64,000 nucleotides of DNA from Poecilobothrus nobilitatus (taxonomy: Eukaryota > Arthropoda > Insecta > Diptera > Dolichopodidae). This document shows positions 10,500 to 24,035 of the stretch, in pieces (the stretch's first letter is position 1; each line of letters begins with the position of its first letter). The stretch lies in contig OX352773.1 of NCBI GenBank assembly GCA_947095535.1, positions 24,759,398 to 24,823,397 of the forward strand. The letters are read 5' to 3'. Both the position numbers and the translations under genes were made by a program. The notes beneath the pieces are model-generated. The model made no database searches. It was given only the letters and a program-made list of their open reading frames with translations, and was not told where the DNA came from.

Positions 10500-10665
10500 G
10501 TACCCATACGAAAGTAGTTCTAATTTGCCATTACATTTCTGACATTTTAAAGGAGACGAGATATACATATGAAAAAGTATATATAATATATTCTTACTCA
10601 GAATCGAATTCTAAAACGATTTAGCCATATATTTTCATGCGTCCGTCTCCATAACTCATGAAATA
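10500..10665 (+). repeat. INE-1/DINE-1-like dispersed repeat, copy A
   Basis: In order it contains TACCCATACGAAAGTAG, a TTTGCCATTACATTTCTGAC block, AAAGGAGACGAGATATAC, ATATTCTTACTCAGAATCGA and AAACGATTTAGCCATAT followed by GCGTCCGTCTCC. That order is the one I know from fly dispersed repeats ending in TCGATTTAGCCATGTCCGTCCG. The four other copies in this window share the same blocks. It is non-coding. Confidence 0.6.
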
Positions 10666-10669
10666 AAGA

Positions 10670-12945
10670 AGCAGATATTAGTACATGTATTATTTATTTA
10701 TATTGATAGCTCAATATTTTCAGCTGATATTCCATAATATGAAAAAAAAACATATTTTAGCTAAAATTCAACTGGTTGACACAAGAGTGCAGTTTATTTA
10801 ATAAATTTTGATCAAAAAAGGATAAAAGGAAGATTTAACATTATAAATACCGTTTAAAGTATGGCAACCATATTTCAATATATTTAAAACATTAAAAATT
10901 TCCACTTTATTTTTTTTTAGTTAAACTAAACTTTTAACAAAAAAACTTTTAAATTTAATTGATAAGAAGATTTTAAACTTTTACATATTAATCTTATTAT
11001 AGAAGAAGAAACAGAAGGCTTATCTTTTTTTTTTTTTGTTATTATTATTTCTAAAACATAAAATAGTTAAAAAGAAATAGATAATGAAAAGAGATAGATA
11101 AAACCACTATTCTCATAAAAGTTTTTTAAAAGAAAACTTCTTCTCAAAATCAAATTAAAAAATAAACACAAAAAAAAAAAAACAGAGAACAACAAAAATA
11201 GGATGCAAGTAAGCTGTTTATTGGGTTAAATAATGGAAATGGTAAGTGTGGTAAAAAAAAAAGTTTTTTTATTTTCATCAACAGATTTAAAGGTGAAAGT
11301 TCAGAATAAAATATATACTTGTATATTTATACAAATAATTTTTAAAATTTCATTTGTTTTCTGAAATAACTCGATCTATGCCTATCAATTAAAAATTTGA
11401 CAGAAAATTTTCTATGATTTTTTGTAAAATACAAGGTGAATATTATTCCATTATTTCGAAATCATAAGCTTCTAAACAGTTCTTTAAGAATCGATTTACT
11501 GTTAAACAGTTTCACCTCTTGAGTTGATTTTTTGTCTTTGATGATATGGTGATAATATCCTTACAAGATATCATATATTATATATTTCAAACAATTTGCT
11601 GTTTGTCATATTAGGCTTAAAACAATCTAAACTACTTTCGGTTTATATTAAACAATATAATGGAATTACCATAGTAGAATTTAATATTTAATCTGTTATA
11701 AAGGAAGTTGATGGCAGTAATTAAACGTAAAGCTTAAAATTTAGCATTTAAGACATAAAATATACTGTTTTATATCATTCATTAGTTTAAACTATTTGAG
11801 ACTTATGTTAATTCTTATTACATGTTTTTGGTTAGGTATAACGTGCCAAGATTTGTAAATATCTAAAGATAGTTTAACTATATCTTTTAGTATAAAAAAT
11901 TGAGGAAGAGGGAAAAACAAATATAAGAGATTTCAAAGTTTCCTCTGAAATATTTCTTTTCAGATTCATAAAATAGATTCAACCGTGAAAAAAAAATCTA
12001 TGAAATTATGAAAAATCTCTGAAACTTGGAGTTCTTAATTCATTCAACATGGTTTGGATCCACATAAAATAATCACTTAAAAAAAACTCACATTTTAACA
12101 TGTTTAAAATGTTCAATAATTAAGGATTAAAAAAAAAACGTTCTTTAAAAAAATTTAAATTTATAATTACAGCCTGAGGGAGTAGTTTGGTTCTCTGTAA
12201 GATAATCAAACTAAGTAAAAAATAACTATCATCGTTTATATATAAATTTGTATATACAGGTTATTGTAGGACCATTAAACTAGAATTCGTAAACTAAAAG
12301 AAAAAGGTAAGTCTTTAACATTATATCCTTTAAAAAAAATTATTTATAAGTATATATTATATTCCTTCAATTAGGGATCGATATTTTTTTCCATATTTCT
12401 TTTAACAAAATTTTATATGGCAGTTTCTTAAACATTTTTATTAATACTTACAATATATTATATGAATTATTATAGTGATTACTACAATATAAGAAAATAT
12501 ATGTAGTCAGTTAGAATGAGTCAGTGGTGCTTATTAAAATTTGTTGTTCATTGAAAAAATGAATCTGCAAAATATTTCAAATTTTATTTACAAATTTTTA
12601 ATAAGAATGTATACACTAGTTTCAAAGAAAAGTTTTAAATAATAAAACCTAGAAAAAAGTCCTAACATTTAATATGTACTTCTAAAATTTAAAAAGCCAA
12701 CAAAGTTAATTAAAGGTAAAGATTAAAGAAGGTAAGATAGTAATAAACGAAACCAGATTTAGAGTTTTTGTATACAAAAAAAAAATAAAGAAATTTTTGA
12801 TTCCATGTTTTATTTGAAAGCTTAAATTTTTAAATAAAGTGTAGGAATCGCAGTTTTTGTTTTTAGTTGCCATACCACATAAATGTAACAAGAAATTTAC
12901 ACAGTGTTTGCTTTCCAAGTATGGCGATGATATCGTAAAGGAGAA
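10670..12945. other. Gene-free AT-rich DNA
   Basis: No gene, RNA or repeat family was recognised. There are A/T homopolymers and aperiodic sequence. The small frames at 12706-12918 and 12857-13075 are not genes; the second crosses an inverted SINE head. Confidence 0.55.
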
Positions 12946-12949
12946 CTAT

Positions 12950-13045
12950 ATTCTTACAACGTCTGTGGGGTCTAAACCCACAATCCTTCCATATCTGCAT
13001 TGTATTTTATACGTATTCTTACACATCAGGCCACCAAGGCCTCGA
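12950..13045 (-). repeat. tRNA-Asn-like SINE head, family 1, copy in minus orientation
   Basis: On the minus strand from 13,044 it reads GAGGCCTTGGTGGCCTGATG, and about 60 bp later AAGGATTGTGGGTTTAGACC then CCCACAGACGTTGTAAG. This lines up with the 17.6-kb SINE (GAGGCTTCGGTAGCCTAGTG and AAGGAGTGTGGGTTCGATCC, then CTGCACAGGTCGTAAG). Box B (12,968-12,978) has decayed from GGTTCGATCCC to GGTTTAGACCC. The A-rich tail part is not recognisable. Confidence 0.65.
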
Positions 13046-13249
13046 AATCGTAATTTTCTTATGAAGATTAATTAGTTGTTGACTACAAATCTTTCGTTTC
13101 GAACATTTTTATAAATAGTTATCACCACTGATAAATAGTCGTATGAATTTAATGGAAGAATCTAAATTATAATAAGATATAATATATCATATTGTTGATT
13201 ACTCGCTTGAGATAAATATAATTCTATGTCATGTTATATTGTTTTTGTG

Positions 13250-13275
13250 TATATATATATATATATATATATATA
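13250..13275. repeat. (TA)n microsatellite
   Basis: An uninterrupted TA dinucleotide run of 26 bp, following GTTTTTGTG. Confidence 0.95.
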
Positions 13276-16236
13276 GCTATATTAAGAAGAATTTCGTTTT
13301 TTATGTAAAGGCTTAAAAAACTTACATAAATAATTTACTATATGGTATTACTATCACTAATACTACTTTATTTAAGAGAAATTATTATATACACCCATGG
13401 ATTGTATATGGTCAACTTGTATTAAATAAAAATGAAAGAATCATTAAGAAATGCAGATAAATGTCAGATTATACATTTATTTTTTATTTTATTGGAAAGT
13501 TTTTTTTTTTTTTGTTTTTCTGGCAAGAAATGAAAGTTTATATTTCTAATTTGCTTCTAAATGGTACTTACTTATAAAAAGAGAAAACTTCGAAGATATT
13601 TGGTATACTTAAGAAGAGATGGTAATGATGAATAATGTTAATATTGAAATGTATTTTTGAAAGAAAATGAAGAAAATAGTTAATATAGAATAGAAAAATT
13701 TGTTAAAAGTTTTATTAGAAACAAAAAATAAGGTTAAAATTAGAAGTCATTAGAAAATAGTTTCAAAAACTTTTTACTAAACAATTTTACTTTAGGTGAA
13801 CAAATAAACCTATATAACGAATATGGCGTATACTATTTCTACAAATTCAATTGTAACCTAAATTTTTTTGGTTTTAAGGACTATTGAAAGTCTACAATCC
13901 AATAAAAAAGTTAATGTTCAATTTGAGAAAATATTAGTAATTTTTGGAAGTAATTTTTCCTACTTAATCGTTAAAGGTTTTCTTTATTTTATATTTGATT
14001 TTTTTTTTTTTACTGTTTGCTTCTCCTCAGCAATAAATGGTTATCATATAGTTTCAAAAATTTATTTAACAAAAATTAATTATAAAAAAATGTTTTAACT
14101 GATTTGACCTTTCATTTGCTATAAGTTCATTCAGATGTACATAGACAAAATAAAATATAGGTAGAAGTGAAAAATTAAATTCGGTAGAATTTTTATTTTA
14201 TTTTTTTTTATTTTTAAAGAAATTAATTTTAATTTTTTATGAGCATAGTGACCTCTATAAATATTTCCCTTCAAGAATCTATCTGTATATTTTTCTTGAT
14301 AATTTTATCATTTGTAAAAGGCTCAAAAACAATTATGATATTTTAAAAGTATTAAAGTTATGTTCTAATAAAAAACACAACACTCAAATATAATAAAAAA
14401 AGTTTTTGATAACACAAGATAAGACTTGAAAAAGAAATCTATAGAAACATACATAAAACATACATATTTTTTGTTCATATCCAGAACGGAGGGCAAAAGA
14501 TAATTTAACTTTCGATATACCAAGATAAAGCTTTAAAAAAGAACTATATGAATATTTTAACACAAAAAAAAAATGTTCATGTAATATCACTAAGGAAAAT
14601 TGCATTTTCTTCTATATCAAAACTAAATAAACTAAATAATTTTTTAACTACAAAATGTTTTAGAACAAAAACTAAATAAAAAAGATTTAAATGAATACAT
14701 TTAGAAAACTTAATTATACTTTTAAAGGTATTTTGCAGAATGCTTTAATCTTGTTCATAACAGAAGTTATGAAAAAGGGTATTTTAATCAAAACACAAAA
14801 AAAAAGTCAAATTTCTTTTAAAACCTTACAACTCCATAATTGTTGGGCCCACAATCGTGTTTACAGACAAAAGTTTCGTTTATACATTATTCCCTACACG
14901 GTGGTATGTATAAAGACATTAATTAATGAATCCTTCTGTAGAAATTATAAAAATTTTAGGATACGATGCTTGAATTGAAATAAATAGAGCAAATCTCTGG
15001 AACAATTTAAAAATCAAATGATTTTTAAATCTCGTATTTAATTGATAGTTCAAAAAAGGAGTTTAATTCATGATGTTAATCACAATAAAAATAATGAAGT
15101 TATAATCAAAATAAATTTTGAACCTACTGTTAATAATTTTCAATTTTGAGAATCTTTTCCATTTAAAAAGTTTTTCAATTAAAACATTTTTCAATTAAAA
15201 TTTGTTTAATCAAGATCTTAATTCAAAGATTTAAACTTAATTATTTGAATCACGTATCTTTTTTTATTATATAAACATAATAAATCATTAATTTAAAAAA
15301 AAAATATATATGTGTAAAATAAATTTTCAAAAGTTAAAAATTGTATTGTTTTCTTTATATTAGAAGACATACTTATTATAAGTATTTAAGGATACTTTCT
15401 ATTTTTTTAGATTTTATGTAAAATTATATAATACAAAGCTTTTTATTTTTTTGTTTTTTTTTTTTATAAAACTTTTTCCTGCCTATTCATGACAGCTCTT
15501 TTAGATACTGGACTTCAAAATAATAATTAAGTCCTTCAGTGTACAAAATGGAAATCGATTTTAAATACAAAATAGGGAAAAATTAAAAAAAAAAAAAAAA
15601 TTTTTTTTCACTTTCATTTTATTTTAAATTAGAGAAGGTCTATTTGTTGTATTATACAGATTTACAGAACGTACAACACATTTATAATAAAAACTTTAAA
15701 TCAGTAAAATTTTTATAGCCTTAAAATAATATACATATACAACTTTGAAACTCTGTTCGTTCTAAATGAAAAATTCTTTACTATCTGAACTATCCTGAAT
15801 TATTTTTTCATTTATTCCATAAAAAACAAAAAAACTTCAATTATAGTTCTTTCCTTTTTTTTTTTTTGTAGGTATACCTGTGGACCTGTGTAAGGTATTA
15901 AGGCATAAAATATTCCTTTTTATAATTTTTCATTTTTAGGATGATTCGTTTTTTGGGCCATTTCTTTAGATGATTCAAATGATCCTATCACCATCAGAAT
16001 CTTCAAAAGAAAAAAAAAAAAAAACAATAACAACAAAAACAAATAGGATAAAAATCAAATAAATCAGGAAGAAAAATAAAAAGGTCAGGTAATCAAAAAA
16101 AAATTAGGGTGTAACATTTTGAACACGATCAACGATTATAACAGTTGCTATAGACCATTTTAGAATGCTTTGTTAACAAAATAGTAGAACAAAAGGTTGA
16201 AAATGTATATTAAAAGAAAATTATGCATTGTTGTAG

Positions 16237-16269
16237 ATATATATATTTATATATATATATATATATATT
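16237..16269. repeat. Interrupted (AT)n microsatellite
   Basis: ATAT dinucleotide run with one TTT interruption near 16,246. Confidence 0.9.
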
Positions 16270-17599
16270 AATGAAAAAGTAGTATATATTATGTGGTTTA
16301 ACAAATTTGATTAGAATTAAAAAAGAAAATGTAGAAAAAAAAAAAAAAAATAGTAACAACTCATGTGTGGGACATAAAAAATGATTTGAAAAAGAGGAAC
16401 AAAAAAAAAAATTAAATCTAATCAAAGTTTTAACTTTTAATCAACAGTTTTTCTCTATATTTATTAAAATTTTATTCATTTCAATTTTAAAAGAAAATTA
16501 TTGATTAAATTTTTAGATTTTTCTATAACATTTTATTATTGAATAGTTGTCTAAAATAAAATTTATTAGATTTTTATCTTATATACAGAGTGATTTCAAA
16601 TCAAATATATTCAATAGTAAATAGATAGTGTATATTGTCCATATTTATTTAAACTATAATAGGTATTCGTATTTAGTAATTATTTTATTGACATTTTCGT
16701 ATTCATATTTTTTTCTTTGATATATAAAACACAATCGAATTTAAGCTACTTAAGATTAAAAACATTTTTCAACGAATGTCTTTTAAAAAATATTTATGTG
16801 AATAGAGCTAAAAAATTATTTTGATAAGATAATCGGGACAGGATGACTTTAAATTTTAAAACCACTTGATTAGTCGAACCAAATTATTCCCTTAAGTGTT
16901 ATAGAAGTAATAAAGTACAATATTTGACCTTTAAATTAAATTCACCAAATGTTATAAAATGAAATTTAAAAGATGTTTTAAATTTTCTATCCTACTCAGT
17001 ACCCTTTGTTATATGCGACAGTAACATTTTATATTTAAATATATTTTAAAACATATTAAATCATTAATTGACCATAAAAAAACTTTCAATTTTAGTTTAA
17101 GTTTGCATTGAAAATAATGTTAGAAAATAGCAAAATGACAGGTGAAAGGAAAATGTCTGCCATCAACAGATTGCTGTTTCCTTATGGTTATTTTAATTTG
17201 ATGATTTGTACTGTCAATTCTGTATTTTCATTTCACGTCGAAGGATAAGAAATAAAGACTTAAAAATCAAATCAGTCAAATTGTATAAATAAATTAAAAC
17301 TTTAACGTATCTTCATGAACAATCAATGCCTGAACAACAATCAATACCTGAAGGATTAATCAAACAAAAACGGTTTCAATAGCCTGCTCAAATTCTAAGC
17401 ATTTTTTAATAATAAGGAAAACTGATGAATTTAATTCAACAATAATATTTATTTTATAACGGTCTTAACTGTTAGCCGAAGATTTTAAGTAATATTGGTC
17501 AATTCTTATATGATGTTAAAAAAGAAACTTTAAAAAGAATCAGCCTAATAATGTGCAATTTTCTTAATTTAGTTTTAAAAACATTTTTTGAAAAATTTG

Positions 17600-17881
17600 G
17601 AGGCTTGGAGGCTTCGGTAGCCTAGTGGGTAGACGTGTGGCGTATTAACCGAAGGAGTGTGGGTTCGATCCCTGCACAGGTCGTAAGTGTTTTTTCTTTA
17701 CATACCCCTCTTACGACCAAATATAATGTAAATATATAGTATATAATATAAACAAAATAAATAATATTAGTATATAATTTAATAATAGTATAAAAACCTA
17801 TAATGGCCTTAGTAGCCGATGGTTCAATAATATTGCATTACATTAATGTATGTAATATTAATATAAATAAATAAATAAATT
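17600..17881 (+). mobile_element. tRNA-derived SINE (family 1) with target-site duplication
   Basis: The head has a textbook internal polymerase III promoter: box A TAGCCTAGTGG at 17618-17628 and box B GGTTCGATCCC at 17662-17672. The region between reads GGCGTATTAACCGAAGG, very like the anticodon arm of tRNA-Asn (GGCTGTTAACCGAAAGG), so a tRNA-Asn origin is likely. A tRNA-unrelated body follows, and the element ends in an (AAAT)n-type tail (17,863-17,881). The 9-bp sequence AAAAATTTG occurs directly before (17591-17599) and after (17882-17890) the element, as expected for target-primed insertion. It is the best-preserved mobile insertion in the window. It needs a LINE partner for movement; dead LINE fragments are present in the window, but none here is shown to share its tail. 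Confidence 0.85.
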
Positions 17882-18044
17882 AAAAATTTGCTTATTACTC
17901 CACTATCCACTCACCAACCGTCTGTTTATAAAACTTCCACTCTATTTAAGATGGAAAAATTAAACCAATATAGGTGTTATACAAAACCATAGATAGGTGT
18001 CAAAAAAAAATAAATTTTTTGCAAGAACAGTTCAATGTAGTTTT

Positions 18045-18345
18045 CAATTTATTTAAATTTACCGTTAATTAAATTTGTTAAAATTTCAGTTCCTCCGTAT
18101 CTACAGAAAGCTATTAGCCAAAACTTGGAAATTTTGCGAGGAGGAATATCTTTGAAAATCAGCATAAATGACCTAAAAAATGTTTGTCTTTCCCCTGTTT
18201 AATAGTTATTAGATAACTTGCTCTTTTTAGACATCTGTAACTTGAAAATCTGAGTAGATTTATTGTAAGTAAGGCATCGAAATTAAAGGTCAAATATTAT
18301 ATTTTTACACGTATGTTTTAACGGCTTTTCATATTAATAAAGAGT
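18045..18345 (-). repeat. Hairpin-ended non-coding repeat family, partial copy 1
   Basis: Read on the minus strand it contains AAAAGCCGTTAAAACATACG, AAAATATAATATTTGACCTT, a CAAGTTACAGATGTCTAAAA block, a CTATTAAACAGGGG block and AACGGTAAATTTAAAT. The same blocks occur in the same order at 59,270-59,575 on the plus strand. It has neither the duplicated unit nor the hairpin end, so it is a fragment. Confidence 0.65.
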
Positions 18346-21300
18346 TTCCTTAAAATTGAAGAAAACACCTTGATTTTCAGCAATGTTTTCTAATATAAAT
18401 AATCTAAATAAAAAAATTACAAATTTTAGTGCTATTTTATAAAGTGCTTTTATTGCATTATTGCCTTTTGGAAGATGTTGGCCCTGTTAAAATCTTTGGA
18501 TTTATATATTGCCTTGTTTTCTTTATATTTTATTCAATTTCTCTTTAATTATTCGCAGTCTATAGAAAATAATTATTATCGAACTGTAATCAAATTTTCA
18601 AGGTTATATCGATTACATATGAGATTTAAACAGTCTAGTTTTTTAGATAAATAATCAAGAGAAAAAAATATTTTTGTTTTATCATGTCTATTCAAAAATA
18701 AGAATTTTTTGCAAAAAAAAATTTTCCTTTTGTTCGTCAGTTTGCACATCGATTAATCAATGTCTATATAAAACGTGATCCATAAATATAAAATCATCTA
18801 AAAATTGAAAACATTTTAATTTACAAAATTGAATTTTTATAATGTTTCACTTGAACTATATAAAATTTAAGCTTTGGAAAATGTTTTTCTTTTTTATTAA
18901 AAATCTGACATGCATGACAAATCTGTGATTTAAAAATGAAAAGTATAGAAAATGAAAAAAAAAAAAAAAAACATGTTGAACAAACATTTATTTAAAATAT
19001 AACTTTAAGTTGTACATAATTTTGTCATAAAATACAAATAAGTCCAGAAAAACGATAAAATATTTATTACAATTTAATTTGTATAGTTCATAAGAACAGA
19101 AGAAAAGAAGTAAAAAAAAAATATATTAAAGGAAATGCATCAGAATCAGGATATAGAACAACTAAACGGTGATAAAAAAAATAAAAATGTTAAAATTCTT
19201 TTGAAAAATAGAAAAGTTGCACAATCACCTTAGAAGAAATTTTTCTTTAAGAATGAATAAAATTTTTCTTTTTAAATAAAATCATTTTCATTCAGAAATC
19301 GTTAGCGACATACAACTCAATTTAATCGAACCACATATATTTAAAAGCAATAAAAAAATGTGTTATTTTTATTATTTTCTTCTTATTTTTTTTTTTTTTT
19401 GTAATTTTCATTTGCGTTGGAAGTGAATTGTCATTGTTCAAAACTAAGACCATGACACTACAATAAAATCAAATTTGATCTGATATTAAGGAGTCTTTAA
19501 GACGCCTGAAGAGGATATTAAAATTTTTTTTTTCTTTTTATTTTTCACATTTTCATTTTTTTTTCTGTTCCTTTTTGGTCCTTCTTGGTTCTTTTAAAAG
19601 ATTTTAAGATGGAAAAAAAAAAAAGAGTTTTTATTAAAAAATTCAATGGAAATTAGATATTTTCATAACTAATTTAATCAAAATAAAATTATTAGTGTCT
19701 AGGAAAAATGTAAAAGAGAAATTATTTTAAATATCTTAAAAAAATTACAAAGAACTTAAAAAGTTCAATTGATGCAATCAATTTTCAAAAGAAGTTCATA
19801 TAGCAAAAAAAAAAAAAATTAATGTTTTGTTACAATAGTTTGAAACAATCATGGGTGAATGGAGCGTGTGGCACACAATCTGTTTAAATTTGAGACGGAT
19901 GAAAAATATAACTCTAAAAACAATAGTTTAAGCACTGTTTTGCTCAAAAGGTCGAATGTCAAATAATCCTTGGAATACTAATCTACCATTGCCCTGCAAA
20001 CATTAATCGTATTTGAAAGGTTCTTTAAAATTTTTTTTAACTTAATTTTTTTACTTAACGTTTTTAGTATTCGCATTACAAAAAAAAATTTATTAAAATT
20101 TAAACCATAAAAGAAAACAATTTCTAATTACTGGGAAATGTTTTTTTATAAGTATTTGTTTTAAAAGTTTCAAAATAATGTTAAGAATATTTACTAAAAA
20201 GGATATGAGAAGAACTTGAAATGAGGTAAATTATAAATAATTATTTTTTTCGACGATTTTTTTTTTTCTAAAGACGATTTGATTTTTTAAGGATGAAAAG
20301 CAATTGTTAAGAACACAATACAAAAGTCGTAAATTCTATGTAAATTCTTCAATTACTCTTAACTTTGTATAAATGTATGTGAAAATTTAAAAATAAAAGC
20401 AAAATTGAGTGAATGACACTTAAAAATTTTTCACAACTTTAAATTTAAGAAAATTTTAAATTAAAAAATTATAGAAATTGAATAATAAAATTAAAAAATA
20501 ATTAAAATAATTAAAAAGATAATTAATATAAATATCTATCGGATATCAATCGGATTAGAAATTTTTATATAAAAAATTCCATGACTTTTTCTATGTGTAC
20601 TCATATTTTTAATAGATATTTCAATAAGTTCATGGTCACAATTAAATGTTTTTATTATATGAATTTGTAGGCTCTAACAAATGTTTTTTTGGCATCAATA
20701 ATCTGCTTAAAACGCAAAAAAAAAAAAATAACAATTATTATAATAAAACTACTAATGCTATAGTCCCAAAAAAAAAAAAAAAACAATAATTACCAAAATT
20801 CTATTAGTTCTGAAAATGTATGTTGATAATATTTTAAATCCTTTAAGATTCGACGATTTTAAAAATGACAATTATGGCAACTTTTTTTTTTTTTTTTAAA
20901 TTTTTGTGTTTATATTTTTATTATTTGAAAAATTTTTTTAATGAAAAACTTTATGATAAAAAAAAAAACGAAAACAACAAAACAGCAAAAGTTTCTAAAA
21001 ATATATGGAAAAAAACGAAAGCCTAAAGCTTTGAAAACTGTAATTAGAAAATCGGCTTATCTCTACCACAAAAAAAAAACAAAAAAAAAAAAAAACTTTT
21101 TAATTACTTTTTATACTCTCTTCCTTGGCATATGATCCAATCACAAGAAAAATATAAACAAACAACAAAAAAATGTCGAATCGAATTTTACCATTCATTT
21201 TTTGCTTCAACATTTTTTTTAACATCTCCAAAATAACTTTTTGTGTTTAGTTTTCATATAACTGTTTGTTATACGTTATCCTTAAAAAAAAAAAAAAAAA

Positions 21301-23754
21301 AAAATTCAGAAATAAAAAAAAAAAAATGAAAATGTTATGCCCAAATTCATTTGCTGATTCCGATTTTTTAATTTTCTTTCGTTCATATTTTCTTTTTTTG
21401 ATTTTACCAAAATAAAATGGATAAGAATTTGCGTGAACAAAGCAGTAGGTTGGCAGTGGTTAAATAATTTTATATTAAAAAAAAAAAAAAACAAGACTTT
21501 GGATTCATTTTGAATTTTGATGAAAATAAAGTTTAAATTATAAATTTAAAATTTTTACTACTATGTCGTAGATATTAACTATTTGTTATTGTTTAAAAAT
21601 TTTATTGAACGTTTGTCATAACAGAACCTCCACATATAGTTTTATACATAAATGAAATTTAAATAAAGCAAGGATATATATAACAAATTTTCCAATACTA
21701 TATTATTATTCCCAAATTTTATCTAAATTCAGTTGTTATGGTGAGGTTTTTACCCTTTTCTTCACATCATTTAAAATTAGTGTAGTTTTCTAATTGTATA
21801 TTTCAGTTGTATAGACATTAATATATAAGTCTGAACTCTGGATTAGTCATAAGAAGGAATTATCGTGAATGTAAATATTTGGTTGAATAAATGAAATTGA
21901 AATTGAAATCTAAATTCAGTTTTAGTTATTGGTGAAGTTTTCAGTTATCATAATTTGTACTATGTACTATGAGAGCAAAAGTATTACACTACAAAACAAA
22001 AAAAGATATTTTAGACATAAGAAGAAGAACATTTTATATGCAAGTTTTAAATAAGAAATTTTTTCTCTTTTCTTCTTCTATATTTTAAACAAAAAATTCT
22101 TGTTCATCCTACCTTCAATCTACTAATAAAATTTAATGGGTATGTAGTTTTATTTTTTTTTTTTTTTTTTGTAAATTTCAATAGTGTCCTTGAAAAAAAA
22201 GTTTTGTATTGTTAATATGTCAAATATTAAGTTATTTATGTGTTAAATAAAATTAGGGAAGAAATCGATTCAGAGAAATTTACGATGAAAGAAAAAGGAA
22301 TGAAAAGTTAAATTTATTATTTAAGTTTATTAAAGTTTGATATTTTATTAAATTGTGTATCTATGTACAAAATTTATTGGATTCTAAAATTTTATTGAAC
22401 ACTTTCAATAGATCTTCCAATCGATTTTGTATTCATTTATATAGTTATTCCAAAATTACTTTAAATTTAAATTTCAAATGTAGTTATTTTCAAAATGGAA
22501 AATTTTTTGTTAATAGGTGCTAACTAAATTTTTTCATCAAAAGCGTATTTTGCAATAGAAGTGATATGTCATAATTTAAAAATTTGTTTATTCCTGCATG
22601 GTTCATGAAGCTTCTCAAATTTCTTTACAAATAAAAAACGAAACAATACACCAAAAATGAGAAGTTTGATACAATACAATACTATGAAGATGACAAGATC
22701 CTTTTTAACTATAGTTTATCATGTTCTTAAAATTAAATGATAAGAATTACTTTATATGTTAAGATCAAACATGCAATTTTTATTTATCTCAATTATTTTT
22801 TACAGATGAATTCTGTTAATTTTAAAAATAAAAGTTTAAACCTGATTACACTTTATTTAAAAGTTAAAACTGTGAGAGTTAAGCACTGTACAGATCATAG
22901 GATTTTTTCGTCTAAGGCAACCTGAAAATCTGTTAATTAGAATAATTCTTTTACACTGTCCCAAATAAGACTCAATTTTTTTATTGTATCTTAATAAACT
23001 TATTTTTGTAATAACCTAAAATCATAACATATTAACTAGAGCACATCCTACCCTACCTGTACAACAAAAAAATAAAATTATTTAAAAAAAAAATTTATAT
23101 AAAAAAAATTTGAAACTAAAGAAAATTAAATTTATCTTTAAGATGAAGAAAATAAAATTTTAAATTTGAATTGTTATGCAGATAATATAATTTTTTTTTT
23201 TATTGATTAATACACCTGTATAAATATAGATACATACAATTTTGTATATTATAATTTGAAATATCTATTAAATTTATTGATTCTTAGAATAAAATGAAAC
23301 GATAAAATTTACAAGGACTAAAATAAATTTTCAAAAAAACAACCAGTTTTCAATATTTTATTATATAAAAATTCAATATTTTATGATAAATAAGATTACG
23401 TTGTGGGTGTTATGAAAATAACAAATATCATTTGAAGATGAATTATGGAAATTTACGGTTTATGAGTAGTTTTTTTTTTCTTTGACAGTTTAATTTACAA
23501 ATGTAATAAATTCACTTTTAAAGATTATCCTTAAACTAAAGATATTTTATTATAAAGATATCTGTTTTTATTAACTTCTTTTGTAAATATACGAAGAAAG
23601 TATTGTAATCGAGAATAAATTTATTGTAAAAAAAATTTGTTAAAATTTCAGCATCGTCTAAATATAATGATATTAAAAAAATAATTTTAAAGATAGAAAT
23701 TTTTGAGGTAAATCAGATAATATTTCGTAAAACTGAAAAAAATCATTTTCTTAA
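18346..23754. other. Gene-free AT-rich DNA
   Basis: Dense poly-A and poly-T runs (for example near 20,890, 21,280 and 22,150) and no recognised gene or repeat family. Small frames at 20941-21135 and 21306-21494 are lysine- or phenylalanine-rich translations of homopolymers. Confidence 0.55.
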
Positions 23755-24035
23755 AGTTTGATAGCCACATTTAGGAGGTGTATCATATGAGTGTATTTCA
23801 TTTGCCTGTATGTAAAACATAATTACGGTGGATTTTAGAGTTGGTTACAAAATCAGAGTTTTAGTAATTTGTTTAGTAGGGGTTTTGGGAGCGTCAGTCT
23901 CCACTCTTTTAAATGCTTTGTTGTTGAAATGTGTATGCAAAACATATAATTAAGGGGGATCTTAAAGTTTGTTACAAATGAAATCAAGTCAAATACAGTG
24001 TCTTGTGATAGTAACGTCCACATTTAGATTTTTTA
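23755..24035 (+). repeat. Imperfect tandem repeat of about 125 bp, two-plus units
   Basis: The block TGTATGTAAAACATAATTA, then GGTGGATTTTAGAGTTGGTT, at 23807 recurs as TGTATGCAAAACATATAATT, then AAGGGGGATCTTAAAGTTTG, at 23932 (offset 125). The unit starts are also related (CCACATTTAG at 23,764 and again at about 24,018). Divergence is substantial, so the duplication is old. No protein meaning was found. Confidence 0.6.

Larger units (their letters stand above)
13046..17590. other. Gene-free AT-rich DNA with microsatellites
   Basis: It holds an (AT)13 tract at 13250-13275 and an interrupted (AT)n at 16237-16269. A 95-codon frame at 14691-14978 is the longest here, but its residues show no domain and no homologous copy. 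No exon or RNA gene was supported. Confidence 0.55.

Noticed and set aside
13980..14035. A good-looking splice acceptor (T-rich tract then TCTCCTCAG)
   Set aside because: Polypyrimidine-AG strings are frequent in T-rich DNA and the following frame has no recognisable coding content.
14691..14978. 95-codon plus-strand frame
   Set aside because: Residues show no recognised domain and no second copy or splice context; only mildly different composition from the flanks.
17608..17682. Possible functional tRNA-Asn gene
   Set aside because: The head has good A and B boxes, but the anticodon loop is altered, the acceptor stem does not pair well, and the sequence continues into a repeated body and A-rich tail bounded by a target-site duplication; it is a SINE.
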